A stretch of DNA of 64,000 nt from Ruminococcus flavefaciens ATCC 19208 (GCF_000518765.1 NZ_KI912492.1:123819-187818), one strand, 5' to 3'; counted from the stretch's first letter, positions 17,230 to 26,771 are shown. Notes: generated by a model not told the origin, from the letters alone. A program made the numbers and translations.

Positions 17230-17916
17230 TTATCTGAATGAAAATGCGCCGCTTGAACGCATAGAGAAGCAGTTTTCGCTTCCGTAGATGATGCAGTCTC
17301 TGAATACTATGCCGACTGCCGAAAGAAGCTCCGCAAAAATGCGGGTAACGGCGTAGTCAACGTCATTCGGAAGAGTAAGACCGTTTCCGTGGTTGAGACC
17401 GATACAGACACTGAAAGCACCGCTTTTCAGTATCATAGCAGCAAGCTCCTTCTGGGAGATGCTTCCGTTTGTAATATCATCAACAGGAAGAGTTATACTG
17501 CGCAGCAACTCGGACTGAGAACTCAGGCAGAGAATATTGCATATCTTAGCCTGTGAGCTGCTGAACTGCTCGGAAATACAGTCGCATAGCTGCTTGACGG
17601 TGTTGAGAGTTTCATTGTTGTGGGAGCGTTTCAGGTAACTTGTGCCGAAGTCATACATCAGCTTCATAAACAGCGCACCGCTGCTGCCCATACCGTCAAT
17701 TTCGCACAGCTTGTCTTTATCTGCGGAGAGAGCCTTGCCCAGTGAGCCGAACTCGTCAGTAATAGCATGAGCGATATTATTGGTATTCACTACAGGACGG
17801 GCGTAAAACAGCAGAAGCTCAAGGAGCTCATGTTCATATAACGCATCATATCCCGAAGCGAGAAAACGTTTTCTCATGCGGCTCCTGTGACCTGCATGGG
17901 GATTTTTGCTGTCCAT
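17230..17916 (-). CDS. RadC-like protein with degenerate JAMM motif
   Basis: The 228-residue paralogue has the same plan: N-terminal DALYEHELLELLLFYARP as in RadC, an HhH-like segment with CEIDGMGSSGA, and a JAB-like C-terminal domain. The metal motif reads GLNHGNGLTLPNDVD where HNHPxG...PSxxD is expected. The first His is Leu, Pro is Gly and Ser is Asn, so metal binding and catalysis are probably lost. It lies one base upstream of the intact paralogue, suggesting a complex of active and inactive subunits. It is 15 bp downstream of the XRE gene. Confidence 0.82.
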   Translation of the reverse strand: MDSKNPHAGHRSRMRKRFLASGYDALYEHELLELLLFYARPVVNTNNIAHAITDEFGSLGKALSADKDKLCEIDGMGSSGALFMKLMYDFGTSYLKRSHNNETLNTVKQLCDCISEQFSSSQAKICNILCLSSQSELLRSITLPVDDITNGSISQKELAAMILKSGAFSVCIGLNHGNGLTLPNDVDYAVTRIFAELLSAVGIVFRDCIIYGSENCFSMRSSGAFSFR

Positions 17917-17931
17917 ACTGCTCCTCCTTCG

Positions 17932-18168
17932 CTATTTTCTCTTATTTTTATTGATGTCCTTTATGTTAGTCCTGCCCAGTATATAATCTACGGAAACTCC
18001 GTAAAAATTAGCAAGTATGAGCAGATGCTCGACAGGGATAGTGCGATACCCTCTCTCATAGCGCGAGTAAACAGTCTGGCTCGTGTGCAGCAATTCGGCT
18101 ATCTGAGTCTGATTCATGTCGTTATCTTCACGTAGATCTTTCAGTCTTTGAAAGTACACGGGTATCAC
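17932..18168 (-). CDS. XRE-family transcriptional regulator
   Basis: The 78-residue protein is a single Cro/C1-type helix-turn-helix with a short basic tail. The HTH shows LREDNDMNQTQIAELL, TSQTVYSRYERG and PVEHLLILANFYGVSVDYILGR, all standard XRE positions. It heads the operon with the two RadC-like genes. An inverted repeat in its upstream region (18176-18219) is a candidate autoregulatory operator. Confidence 0.9.
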   Translation of the reverse strand: MIPVYFQRLKDLREDNDMNQTQIAELLHTSQTVYSRYERGYRTIPVEHLLILANFYGVSVDYILGRTNIKDINKNKRK

Positions 18169-18175
18169 TCCTTTT

Positions 18176-18219
18176 TATGTTAAACATTAGAACCTATCGG
18201 TACTATTGACTTTAACATA
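18176..18219. promoter_or_regulatory. Inverted repeat, candidate XRE operator
   Basis: TATGTTAAA (18176-18184) and TTTAACATA (18211-18219) are perfect 9-base inverted copies spaced 26 bp apart, upstream of the XRE start. The spacing suits two half-sites flanking the promoter. The rest of 18169-18362 is AT-rich and holds no gene. Confidence 0.45.
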
Positions 18220-18362
18220 TTATGGAGCACAAATGCGACTGTTACGACCTTTTGGTACTAAGACTATATTGCTTTTTACACCGTATCATTATTATATGTA
18301 GAATAGTTGTTAAAAAGCAACAAAAAATAGTAAAGATAATTCAAAAATGCATATGCAATATA

Positions 18363-18391
18363 TTGACTTATGAAATTTTCGGTGATATAAT
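18363..18391 (+). promoter_or_regulatory. Promoter of the esterase gene
   Basis: TTGACT (18363-18368) and TATAAT (18386-18391) are separated by 17 bp and lie about 50 bases before the ATG, which has GGAGG upstream. Confidence 0.8.
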
Positions 18392-18438
18392 TAAAATAGA
18401 GAAATTGTACATATTTTGTACGGAATTGGAGGAGTTTT

Positions 18439-21400
18439 ATGAAAGCAAAAAAACTGCTCAGCGGTCTTACCTCTCTTGCTCTGTCACTTTCTGCATTCGC
18501 AGGACTTGGTGCGGCAGATGCATTCAGACCGACTGGAGCAAAGGCAGCTTCGAGCTGGAAATTTGATTTCGGCGGCAGCGGCACAGCAGGCGGCTATACA
18601 GGAGTTTCCGCGACTGACGGCTATAACTCAGGCAGAGGCTACGGCTTCGCTCAGACCTACAACGTTTCAAATGTATCCGCAGGAGGCAGCGGAGTCCTTG
18701 CAGACGCGGTAAAATTCAATAACTACGGTTCGGGAAATACGTTCAATGTTGATCTTCCAAAGGGCTTGTACGAAGTAAAGGTGACTATAGGCAATGCACC
18801 TCGTACCACTATCAAGCTTGAGGGCATGGTCCAGATGATGAACCTTACAGGCAGGGGAGCGACCGAGACAGTGAAGCTGCCTGTAACCGACGGACAGCTC
18901 AATATACAGGCTGTTGAGGGTATGTCAAACAGAGAGCAGTCCATTGCGGCAGTTGAGATAACTCAGATAAACACCACGGGTGAAATGCCGCCTATGGTAT
19001 GGATATGCGGAGACTCTACAGTTGCCAATTACTATAACTGTGCTGACACCTCACAGCACGGCTGGGGACAGTTCTTCAACGGAAAGACCTTCGGCAGCAA
19101 TTACGAAGTCCGCAATATGGCTACCAGTGGACAGTACGCCAAGGGATTCGTTGATGCAGGACAGTTCGCTCCTATCGAGACCTACGGCAAGGCAGGAGAT
19201 TACTACATAATCTCTATCGGTATCAATGATTCCAACTACTCCAATGAGACTGAGTACTACAATACAGTTACCGACATGACCAAACGCGCAAAGGCAAAGG
19301 GCATGGAGGTGATTCTCGTAAAGCAGCAGGGCAGACGCGGCGACTTGCAGCGCAGTCCGAGACTTACAGGTCGCTGGTACGGCGGTTCACTTGATAAAAT
19401 AGGCAGCGAGCAGAACGTAAGAGTAGTTGATCTGTTCACCCTGTGGCAGAACTTCGGACTTTCCATCGGCTATGACGGAATGGCTTCGTACTATGCTATA
19501 CAGGCTAACGGCTCGAATGACGATCTGCACCAGAGTAAAATGGGCGCTCAGAAGATCGCTGAGATGATGGCTGAGGAGCTGTCTGCTCCAGCAAGAGAGC
19601 CTATCCACCCCAAGTCTGACGTAAGCTATATGTTCAAAAACGTCAACAGCGGACTTTATATGGAAGTGGCTGACGGCAGCACAGCAAGCGGCGCAAATGT
19701 CCAGCAGTGGGGCGCAAGCTCGTCACAGCCACATAATACATGGAAGTGCGTACAGGCTACAGGCGATTATTTCTACATAAAGCCAAGCAATGCCGACCTT
19801 TACCTCTATGTTGACAACGGAAGCCGTGATAACGGCGCAAATATGGTTGTTGCAGACAAAAACGGCTACAGCGATCAGTTCTTCAAATTTCAGGACAACG
19901 GTGACGGCACAGTTACTATACTCACAAGAGCTTCAAGAGACGCTTCTGCTGTTGAGGTAGGAAGTGCAGCTACAAGCAACGGTGCAAATATCCAGCAGTG
20001 GGAAGTAAACGGTCACAACTGTCAGAAGTGGGAAATGATAGAGGTAGCTGATGTAGTGGTTACAACTACTACAACCACAACAACGACAACAACTACTGTA
20101 ACTACGACTACTGAGGAAGTCAAGCCTCAGATCACGACTATCAACTTCTCGAATATCCCCGATTTCTTCATAGATTACGGCGATGCAAACTGTGACGGTA
20201 CAGTTGATATGTCGGATATAGTTCTTATCATGCAGGCTCTTGCAAATCCGAATAAGTACGATATAGGCGGTACTGACAGCCATGCTATCACCTCTTTCGG
20301 ACGTATGAATGCAGACGTTACAGGCAACGGCGATGGCATGACAGTCAACGATGCTATGTTCATACAGAGATGTCTGCTTGGACTTGATATGCTTCCCGAA
20401 CCAATTAGCGTAGTAGTTGAGCAGCCTACAACAGCTCCGACTAATACGACCACAACAGCTGTTACGACTACAACTACCACAGCTCCTGTTCCCGTGAAGT
20501 ATTTCGCAGTGGATCAGGTGTGGACAAACGGTGTGACCGAGACTGTCAACAGCGGCTACACAAGATCAGACGGCTATGTAAATCTTGACAACACTACAGA
20601 CAGTAATATCACATTCACAGTTGATGTTCCTCAGAACGGAAACTACATGACACATATCCGCTTTGCCAACGGTTCAACAAGCGACCGTAAGATGAAGCTT
20701 TTCGTAAACAATAACTTTGATTCATGCTGGATGCAGTCTTTTCCGGGTACAGGTTCATGGACGGACTGGAATGAGTTCGGCATAGTTCTTCCTCTCAAGG
20801 CAGGAAAGAATACTATTCTTTTCCAGTCTGCAATGTCAGAGGGCGGACCTAACCTTGACTATATAGAGCTTATCCTTACAGATGAGCCATACGCTGAGGT
20901 ATATGATCCGTCGCAGGAACAGCAGAATACAGGCAGCGGTCAGCATACACTCTATATCGCAGGTGACTCAACTGTACAGAGCTACCGTGAGTCCTATGCT
21001 CCGCAGCAGGGTTGGGGCTACTATATGCAGGACTACTTAAGCAGTGATATAACTGTTGCAAACCACTCCATAGCAGGAAGAAGCTCCAAGAAGTTCTATG
21101 ACGAGGGCAGATGGCAGACCATTGCCGACAGTCTCAAGACAGGCGATTTCGTAATGATACAGTTTGCTATCAACGATGCAGGTCAGTCAAATGCGGACAG
21201 ATATGCACCAACCTGCGGAAACGTCGATAATCCGTCATCGGGCTCATACGAGTGGTATATGACACAGTTCATCAAGTCTGCAAAGGACAAGGGAGCAACT
21301 CCTATACTTGTAACTACTACTATCGGCATGAAGGCTTACTCAAACGGCAGATTTGTCAACAGCTACACTAACTACAACGAGGCTTGCTACAATCTTGCAA

Positions 21401-21621
21401 AGAAGTACAGCATACCATGCATCGACCTCAATACTCTTATGGTGAATCATTACAACTCAGTTGGCTATGATACAGCAAAGAGCTATCACCTTATGGGCGC
21501 AGTTTCAGGTTCTACAGACGGTACTCACTTCTGTGAAAAGGGAGCAAATATCGTTGCAGGACTTGTTGCAGGCGAGATAAGAAAGCAGAACATAAGCGGA
21601 CTTGCTTCATATCTCAAGTAA
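18439..21621 (+). CDS. Secreted bimodular CE12-type acetylesterase with internal dockerin (cellulosomal)
   Basis: The 1060-residue protein has these modules in order: signal peptide (1-35, ending AKAAS); a CE12-associated galactose-binding region (37-175); a first SGNH esterase (about 178-390) with GDSTV, IGIND and the DDLH catalytic Asp-His; a ricin-type CBM13 (about 395-545); a Thr linker; a type I dockerin (about 578-665) with calcium loops in DANCDGTVDMSD and DVTGNGDGMTVND; a second Thr linker; a CBM35-like module (about 690-815); and a second SGNH esterase (about 825-1060) with GDSTV, FAIND and DGTHF. It probably deacetylates pectin (rhamnogalacturonan) as a cellulosome subunit. The substrate is inferred from CE12 resemblance. 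Confidence 0.93.
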   Translation: MKAKKLLSGLTSLALSLSAFAGLGAADAFRPTGAKAASSWKFDFGGSGTAGGYTGVSATDGYNSGRGYGFAQTYNVSNVSAGGSGVLADAVKFNNYGSGNTFNVDLPKGLYEVKVTIGNAPRTTIKLEGMVQMMNLTGRGATETVKLPVTDGQLNIQAVEGMSNREQSIAAVEITQINTTGEMPPMVWICGDSTVANYYNCADTSQHGWGQFFNGKTFGSNYEVRNMATSGQYAKGFVDAGQFAPIETYGKAGDYYIISIGINDSNYSNETEYYNTVTDMTKRAKAKGMEVILVKQQGRRGDLQRSPRLTGRWYGGSLDKIGSEQNVRVVDLFTLWQNFGLSIGYDGMASYYAIQANGSNDDLHQSKMGAQKIAEMMAEELSAPAREPIHPKSDVSYMFKNVNSGLYMEVADGSTASGANVQQWGASSSQPHNTWKCVQATGDYFYIKPSNADLYLYVDNGSRDNGANMVVADKNGYSDQFFKFQDNGDGTVTILTRASRDASAVEVGSAATSNGANIQQWEVNGHNCQKWEMIEVADVVVTTTTTTTTTTTTVTTTTEEVKPQITTINFSNIPDFFIDYGDANCDGTVDMSDIVLIMQALANPNKYDIGGTDSHAITSFGRMNADVTGNGDGMTVNDAMFIQRCLLGLDMLPEPISVVVEQPTTAPTNTTTTAVTTTTTTAPVPVKYFAVDQVWTNGVTETVNSGYTRSDGYVNLDNTTDSNITFTVDVPQNGNYMTHIRFANGSTSDRKMKLFVNNNFDSCWMQSFPGTGSWTDWNEFGIVLPLKAGKNTILFQSAMSEGGPNLDYIELILTDEPYAEVYDPSQEQQNTGSGQHTLYIAGDSTVQSYRESYAPQQGWGYYMQDYLSSDITVANHSIAGRSSKKFYDEGRWQTIADSLKTGDFVMIQFAINDAGQSNADRYAPTCGNVDNPSSGSYEWYMTQFIKSAKDKGATPILVTTTIGMKAYSNGRFVNSYTNYNEACYNLAKKYSIPCIDLNTLMVNHYNSVGYDTAKSYHLMGAVSGSTDGTHFCEKGANIVAGLVAGEIRKQNISGLASYLK

Positions 21622-21645
21622 GAGTTAAGAGCTTAGAACTAAGCA

Positions 21646-21670
21646 GGGGCGGAATTATCCGCCCCTTTTT
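21646..21670 (+). terminator. Terminator of the esterase gene
   Basis: GGGGCGGA and TCCGCCCC (21646-21665) enclose ATTA and are followed by TTTTT. The stem is the same core as several intergenic palindromic repeats elsewhere in this window. Confidence 0.9.
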
Positions 21671-21690
21671 ATGTAATAATAAACATGAAA

Positions 21691-21710
21691 GGGACGCCAA
21701 TCGGCGTCCC
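21691..21710 (-). terminator. Terminator of the cyclophilin gene
   Basis: GGGACGCC and GGCGTCCC form an 8-bp stem with loop AATC just past the minus-strand stop at 21733, followed on that strand by TTTCAT. Confidence 0.7.
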
Positions 21711-21732
21711 TATTCTGATCACTGTTTACTAA

Positions 21733-22203
21733 TCACTCGATAGTAACTTTCTTCATTACCTGTGGAGTTGTTGGCTTGTCGTTATAATCTGTTGCGCACT
21801 CTGCAATTTCGTCAACGACTTCCATGCCCTCGATGACCTTGCCGAATGCTGCATAATTGCCGTCAAGATGCGGAGCGTCCTCATGCATGATGAAGAACTG
21901 TGAGCCTGCTGAGTTTGGCATCATTGAACGAGCCATTGAGAGAACTCCTCGTGTATGCTTGAGGTCGTTCTTAACTCCGTTTGCAGCAAATTCGCCCTTG
22001 ATCTGCCAGCCGGGACCGCCTGTACCTGTACCGTTCGGACAGCCGCCCTGTATCATAAATCCCGGAATAACTCTGTGGAATGTAAGTCCGTCATAAAAGC
22101 CCTGCTTTATGAGCTTCTCAAAGTTTTCGCAAGAAATAGGAGCGATATCGGGATAAAGCTCTATCTTGATCTTCTTTCCGTTTTCCATTTCGATAACTAC
22201 CAT
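21733..22203 (-). CDS. Cyclophilin-type peptidyl-prolyl cis-trans isomerase
   Basis: The 156-residue protein is a complete minimal cyclophilin. It shows TFHRVIPGFMIQGG with the catalytic Arg, GVLSMAR, and SAGSQFFIMH. It has no signal peptide, so it should act in the cytosol on proline bonds during protein folding. GGAGG lies before the ATG. It is 21 bp downstream of a secreted hypothetical gene on the same strand. Confidence 0.95.
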   Translation of the reverse strand: MVVIEMENGKKIKIELYPDIAPISCENFEKLIKQGFYDGLTFHRVIPGFMIQGGCPNGTGTGGPGWQIKGEFAANGVKNDLKHTRGVLSMARSMMPNSAGSQFFIMHEDAPHLDGNYAAFGKVIEGMEVVDEIAECATDYNDKPTTPQVMKKVTIE

Positions 22204-22224
22204 TGTTATTTCCTCCGTAAATTT

Positions 22225-22659
22225 TTAGTCCATTTCGATAACGATCTTATCAGCAGGTTTGATATAGGTCGTAGTAATTTCAGCTTCAGTTCTGCCCTGA
22301 TTATACTCATCAAGTATAGAAAGGGTAGTTGTTGGCATATTGGCTTCTTCGGGACTTGTTACAGGAATAGTTTCAATAACCTCATCAAACAGATTTGTAA
22401 CAACGATATACTCTCTTGTAGTAGTTTCTTCAGCAGGCAGTGATGTTTCAGACTGCATATCCTGAGATACTTCTTCATAGTTCTGAGAGATAATATTTGT
22501 CTCTGTGATGAGATGCGGCATTTCCGTTGTAGTTGTATTCTTTGCACGGCTCTCTTTGTTGGCTTCAATTATGTCTTCAGTACATGATTTACCTGCAAGA
22601 ATAACGAGACCTGCTGCAACGAAAGCCAGAAATAAAGATATTATTCTGTTTCTTTCCAC
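22225..22659 (-). CDS. Membrane-anchored Thr-rich hypothetical protein
   Basis: The 144-residue protein has an N-terminal TM or signal segment (residues 6-23) and a Thr/Glu-rich extracytoplasmic remainder with NTTTTEM, EETTTREY and MPTTTLS. Such Thr clusters resemble the linkers of secreted proteins in this organism, including the esterase here. No domain is recognised. The start is a GTG behind AAGGAGG. It may be cotranscribed with the cyclophilin gene. Confidence 0.75.
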   Translation of the reverse strand: MERNRIISLFLAFVAAGLVILAGKSCTEDIIEANKESRAKNTTTTEMPHLITETNIISQNYEEVSQDMQSETSLPAEETTTREYIVVTNLFDEVIETIPVTSPEEANMPTTTLSILDEYNQGRTEAEITTTYIKPADKIVIEMD

Positions 22660-22827
22660 TTTTTCCTCCTTCCCTCAGCCGCAGCTGAAAAAAGATTATA
22701 TAATATTATAAACCAATATTTGCGTATTGTCAAGAGTTTCAGGCTGTCTTGAAATGCTTCGGATATATGAATTGATGCATATTCAACAGTATACTGAATG
22801 ATCGGGCTATTTATACACAAAGAAAAA

Positions 22828-22850
22828 GGTGTACACAAGTACACCCTTAA
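22828..22850 (-). terminator. Terminator of the spermidine-synthase-like gene
   Basis: GGTGTAC and GTACACC (22828-22845) enclose ACAA; on the minus strand the hairpin is followed by TTTTTCTTTG. Confidence 0.72.
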
Positions 22851-22855
22851 TTCAT

Positions 22856-24481
22856 TTATTCAAGCAGTCCTTTGATACCTTTTTCAGCGAAGGCTTCTTT
22901 ATAGTAAACAAGCTCTTCCTGAATGATATCGTCGATTACCTTCATTCCGAGAAGTTCAACGGGAGCCTTGTCATCTGTGAGTATACGGTTCCCTGCACTG
23001 TATTTCACAAGAGAAGAGTTCACATTGGTCATGAGATCACGCAGATCTTCGTTTTTCAGTGAGGCTGTGTTTTGTTCGAGAAGCTTTGTCATATCACCGT
23101 TATCGGAAGCAAAAAGCTCACGGTTGGTAGAATTATAAACGTCTGCGGTGTAGACATTTCCGAATACAGAAGCGATGGTATCGGAGAGCCAGTCGTTTAT
23201 GCCGTCAGCACTTTCCGAGCGCATATTCATATTTACAACCATGACGCCGTTTTCGGTAAGGTGTTCCTTTACGAGAGTGAAAAACTCCTTTGACGACATC
23301 TGGAAGGGGATAGTTATATCCTGATATGCGTCAACCATTATGATATCGTATTTTTTATCGCAGCCGCCGAGAAAGGCTCTTCCGTCATAGGTAGTGACCT
23401 TGATATTGTCAGGAAGGTCGAAGTAGGTGTGAGCGAGGTCGGTTATCTTGTTGTCTATCTCAACGCCCTCGGCAGTGATATTGTCAAAGTAGGTGGAGCA
23501 CTGTTTGGCGTAAGTGCCCGTGCCCATACCAAGAATAAGCATATCTGCATCATCGGGAGAAGCTGTCATAAGGGGAGCAGCCATAGCGTAATCGTAGTAC
23601 ATACATGTCAGCTCGCCTGATTTCATGTATACAGACTGGACTCCGAAAAGCACATTGGTCGAGAGCTCGGTACGGTCAGGGTAGTCCTTTACCTGAAGGT
23701 AGTTATATATGGATTCGCCCTCATAGGCAAGACCCTTTTCCCAGAATGCAAAGCCCATTATAGGCGAAGTGAAGCAGCAGACGATGAAAAGTGCAGCTGC
23801 AATGCCTGTCTTTACGGCTCCCTGTTTTGAGCTTATGAAGTATATGAGACCTATGACGAGCATGATGCCTGCAAATATAAGGAAAGTAACGGCAGTTCCC
23901 ACCGCAGGTATAGAAATGAATGTAGGAACGAAAGTACCGATGATAGAGCCGATAGTATTTGCAGCACCGAGGGTTCCCACTGTTTTGCCGCTGTCGTCCA
24001 GTGAGTCAACGGTATATTTAACCAGTGAGGGCGTTACTGTACCCAGCAGGAACAGAGGATAAACGAATACCACCATACAGGTCAGGAAAGCAGCCCATAT
24101 GAGGAAATTTGTGTTGATAGTCACCACAAGGAGCCCTGCAATTCCTGCGATAGCAAGCTTGCCTATGAATGGCACAGCGGCTATCCATACTGACGCTATG
24201 AGTATGCGTCCGTAGAGCTTATCAGGATCGGGATTCTTGTCGGCACTTCTGCCGCCGTATATGTTTCCGAGAGCCATAGCTATCATGATAGTGCCGATTA
24301 TTATAGTCCATACTATCTGCGACGAGCTGAAATAAGGTGCAAGAAGCCTGCTTGCGCCAAGCTCTACAGCCATAACGGACATACCTGCAAAGAATTCCGT
24401 GATGTATAAGTACCATTTGTTCCTGAGTATTTTTGGAAGCGGCTTTTTTTCAGCCGATTTGCTGACCGATCTTTTTTTCAT
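22856..24481 (-). CDS. Membrane-fused spermidine-synthase-like protein
   Basis: The 541-residue protein has seven or eight N-terminal TM helices (about 25-245) with EFFAGMSVMAVELGASRLLAPYF, the start of fused MFS/spermidine-synthase proteins (quoted in part). A cytosolic Rossmann domain (about 300-500) follows with LILGMGTGTYAKQ (cofactor loop), GVEIDNKI and VDAYQD. Soluble homologues transfer aminopropyl groups to putrescine. The fused class is of uncertain substrate, and GMGTG departs from the typical GGGxG. The start is at 24481 behind AGGAG; the longer frame to 24604 is not supported. Confidence 0.85.
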   Translation of the reverse strand: MKKRSVSKSAEKKPLPKILRNKWYLYITEFFAGMSVMAVELGASRLLAPYFSSSQIVWTIIIGTIMIAMALGNIYGGRSADKNPDPDKLYGRILIASVWIAAVPFIGKLAIAGIAGLLVVTINTNFLIWAAFLTCMVVFVYPLFLLGTVTPSLVKYTVDSLDDSGKTVGTLGAANTIGSIIGTFVPTFISIPAVGTAVTFLIFAGIMLVIGLIYFISSKQGAVKTGIAAALFIVCCFTSPIMGFAFWEKGLAYEGESIYNYLQVKDYPDRTELSTNVLFGVQSVYMKSGELTCMYYDYAMAAPLMTASPDDADMLILGMGTGTYAKQCSTYFDNITAEGVEIDNKITDLAHTYFDLPDNIKVTTYDGRAFLGGCDKKYDIIMVDAYQDITIPFQMSSKEFFTLVKEHLTENGVMVVNMNMRSESADGINDWLSDTIASVFGNVYTADVYNSTNRELFASDNGDMTKLLEQNTASLKNEDLRDLMTNVNSSLVKYSAGNRILTDDKAPVELLGMKVIDDIIQEELVYYKEAFAEKGIKGLLE

Positions 24482-24627
24482 AAAATTCTCCTGTATTACA
24501 TTTAAAATTACTGCGTTATCAGTATAACACATTCTCTGTGATAAATCAATGTTTTGAGAGATGGTATTTTTAAGTATGTGCATAAAAAACGTGATATGCC
24601 GCATATGCTTTAGCAGGAGGAGATATT

Positions 24628-25359
24628 ATGAATAACGGAAATCTCGATATGGAAAAATACAAGCAGGAGATGATGAAGCTCTACAGCAGGAGCACTTCTC
24701 CCAATGAAGAGGCAGAGGAGCTTCCGAAGGCAGCCGAGGGTTACGATGCTGAGCCCGAGGAGATAAGTGAGGTAGATGAAGATGCTCCCGATGATACAGC
24801 TTATGCCGAGCATATTGACGAGGATTTAAACGGTGCAGATGAGGATTACAACAGCCGTTTCCCCGAGCCTGATCTTTCGGAGCTTGATACCGACCTCGGT
24901 ACAGATACAAATAATGACAGTGAGCCGCCAGAGTATGATGCAGAGGAACTTCTTGGTAATGAAAAGGGCTATATACAGGTGAATGTACGTACAGGTGACG
25001 ACACATCGGCAGTCGCAGGAGCTATGGTAGCGGTAACGGCGGTGGTTGACGGGAAAAGGCTTGTTCTCGCTTCGGGGCTCACGGACGAAAGCGGTACTGC
25101 TCCGAAATTCACTCTGCCCGTTCCCGACCTTGTACATTCGCAGTCGCCTTCCCCTGACGAAAGACCGTATAATCTATTTGACATAACTGTCACGGCAGAT
25201 GGCTTCTTTAAGGCAAGGAGCGTTGATGTCCCCGTATTTTCGGGTATAACCTCTGTGCAGAACTTCAACCTTATCCCTGTGCCGCTTATGATGAACAGTT
25301 CAGATGAGACTATGACCTATTATAATGCAGAGCCAAATTTCGGCGGCGGAAAGGAGTGA
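24628..25359 (+). CDS. Hypothetical protein, acidic N-terminus plus carboxypeptidase-regulatory-like domain
   Basis: The 243-residue protein has a very acidic, disordered N-terminal half (residues 28-110) and a C-terminal beta-sandwich-like region (about 112-225) resembling CarboxypepD_reg-type repeats: GYIQVNVRTGDDTSAVAGAMV and VTADGFFKARSVDVPVF (in part). It has no signal peptide. The next gene, SpoIID-like with peptidoglycan-binding repeats, starts 3 bp after its stop, so the two probably work together, perhaps on the spore envelope. GGAGGAG precedes the ATG. Confidence 0.72.
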   Translation: MNNGNLDMEKYKQEMMKLYSRSTSPNEEAEELPKAAEGYDAEPEEISEVDEDAPDDTAYAEHIDEDLNGADEDYNSRFPEPDLSELDTDLGTDTNNDSEPPEYDAEELLGNEKGYIQVNVRTGDDTSAVAGAMVAVTAVVDGKRLVLASGLTDESGTAPKFTLPVPDLVHSQSPSPDERPYNLFDITVTADGFFKARSVDVPVFSGITSVQNFNLIPVPLMMNSSDETMTYYNAEPNFGGGKE

Positions 25360-25362
25360 CAG

Positions 25363-26754
25363 ATGCTTACAGGCACTCCTTTCATACCTGAGACTATTAC
25401 AGTGCATCTTGGGACTCCCGATTCAAATGCTCCCGATGTTACGGTGGGATTTGCCTCCTATATCAAGAATGTGGCGTCCAGTGAGATATATCCTACATGG
25501 CCCGAGAATGCACTGAGAGCAAATATATATGCAATAGTGTCCTTTGCACTTAACCGCATATATACCGAGTGGTATCGTTCGAGAGGTTATGATTTCGACA
25601 TAACAGCCACGACCCAGTACGACCAGAAATTCATAAACGGTCGGGAATACTTCGAGAATATCAGCTACCTTGTAGATGAGCTTTTCAACGATTATGTCAG
25701 GCGGCAGGGGAGCGTTGAACCGCTGTTCACGGCATTCTGCAACGGTACTACGACTACCTGCGAGGGACTTTCACAATGGGGAACGGTGACTCTTGCAAAC
25801 CGCGGATTTACCCCTTATGAGATACTGCAATACTATTATGGAGAGAATATCGACATAGTGAGGAATGCTCCCGTACAGACAGCAATGCCGTCATATCCCG
25901 ATACAGAGCTGAAGAACGGCTCATTCGGAAATGATGTGAAGTTCATACAGGTGTGGCTCAACCGAATATCGCGGAATTTCCCTGCGATACCGAAGATACC
26001 TGCTGCCGACGGTATATTTGATACTCCCACTGAAAATGCTGTCAGGAAGTTTCAGCAGGTATTCGGTCTTGAGGAAACAGGCACAGTAAATGCAGCGACA
26101 TGGTACAGGATAAGCTACATCTATACCAGCGTAAAGCGGCTTGCAGAGCTTGATTCCGAAGGGCTGAGGTTTGACGAGATATCGCCGCAGTTCAAGGAAG
26201 AGCTGAAGATCGGTATGCAGAGCATAGAGGTGAGTATGCTGCAATACTATCTTGCTGTGATTGGCGCGTATTACGAAGCTGTAATGCCTGTAGAAGTTAC
26301 AGGCTATTTCGGTGAGCAGACTGAGCGTTCGGTAAAGTCATTCCAGAGAGTGTTCGGACTTCCGCAGACGGGAGTAGTTGACAGAGCCACAAGAAACGAC
26401 CTTTTTCGCGCATATCAGGGCATAGTTGAAAGCGTACCGCCCCAGTATACATATGTAGCGCTCTATCCTAATACTGTACTTCGTGAGGGAGCAAGCGGTG
26501 AGTCAGTGAAAATAATACAGCAGTATCTTACCTATATCAACAGAAGCTATCCGAATATACCTGCGGTCAGTGACACAGGCTATTTCGGACCGCTTACAAA
26601 GCAGTCCGTTACGGCATTTCAGCGGCAGTTCGGTATAGACCCTTCTGGCATAGTCGGAGCTGTCACATGGGACAGCATAGCAGGAGTTTACTCCGACCTG
26701 CGTTACGGCTTCGATAAGCGTCCCTATCAGAACCCGGGATACACTATAAAATAG
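25363..26754 (+). CDS. SpoIID-like protein with three peptidoglycan-binding repeats
   Basis: The 463-residue protein begins with a SpoIID/LytB-like region (about 8-165): FASYIKNVASSEIYPTWPEN then ALRANIYAIVSFA and a late GLSQWG. Three PG_binding_1 repeats (about 175-260, 275-350, 370-450) follow, each ending in a pattern like VRKFQQVFGLEETG...T W. SpoIID-type enzymes are lytic transglycosylases of the sporulating cell wall. The typical catalytic context is only partly visible, so activity is uncertain. No signal peptide is evident, which suits a spore-coat or mother-cell role. Confidence 0.82.
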   Translation: MLTGTPFIPETITVHLGTPDSNAPDVTVGFASYIKNVASSEIYPTWPENALRANIYAIVSFALNRIYTEWYRSRGYDFDITATTQYDQKFINGREYFENISYLVDELFNDYVRRQGSVEPLFTAFCNGTTTTCEGLSQWGTVTLANRGFTPYEILQYYYGENIDIVRNAPVQTAMPSYPDTELKNGSFGNDVKFIQVWLNRISRNFPAIPKIPAADGIFDTPTENAVRKFQQVFGLEETGTVNAATWYRISYIYTSVKRLAELDSEGLRFDEISPQFKEELKIGMQSIEVSMLQYYLAVIGAYYEAVMPVEVTGYFGEQTERSVKSFQRVFGLPQTGVVDRATRNDLFRAYQGIVESVPPQYTYVALYPNTVLREGASGESVKIIQQYLTYINRSYPNIPAVSDTGYFGPLTKQSVTAFQRQFGIDPSGIVGAVTWDSIAGVYSDLRYGFDKRPYQNPGYTIK

Positions 26755-26771
26755 CTCTTAACCGTAAGCGT

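Noticed and set aside
24482..24604. N-terminal extension of the spermidine-synthase-like protein
   Set aside because: Not conserved-looking, no ribosome site; AGGAG marks the start at 24481.
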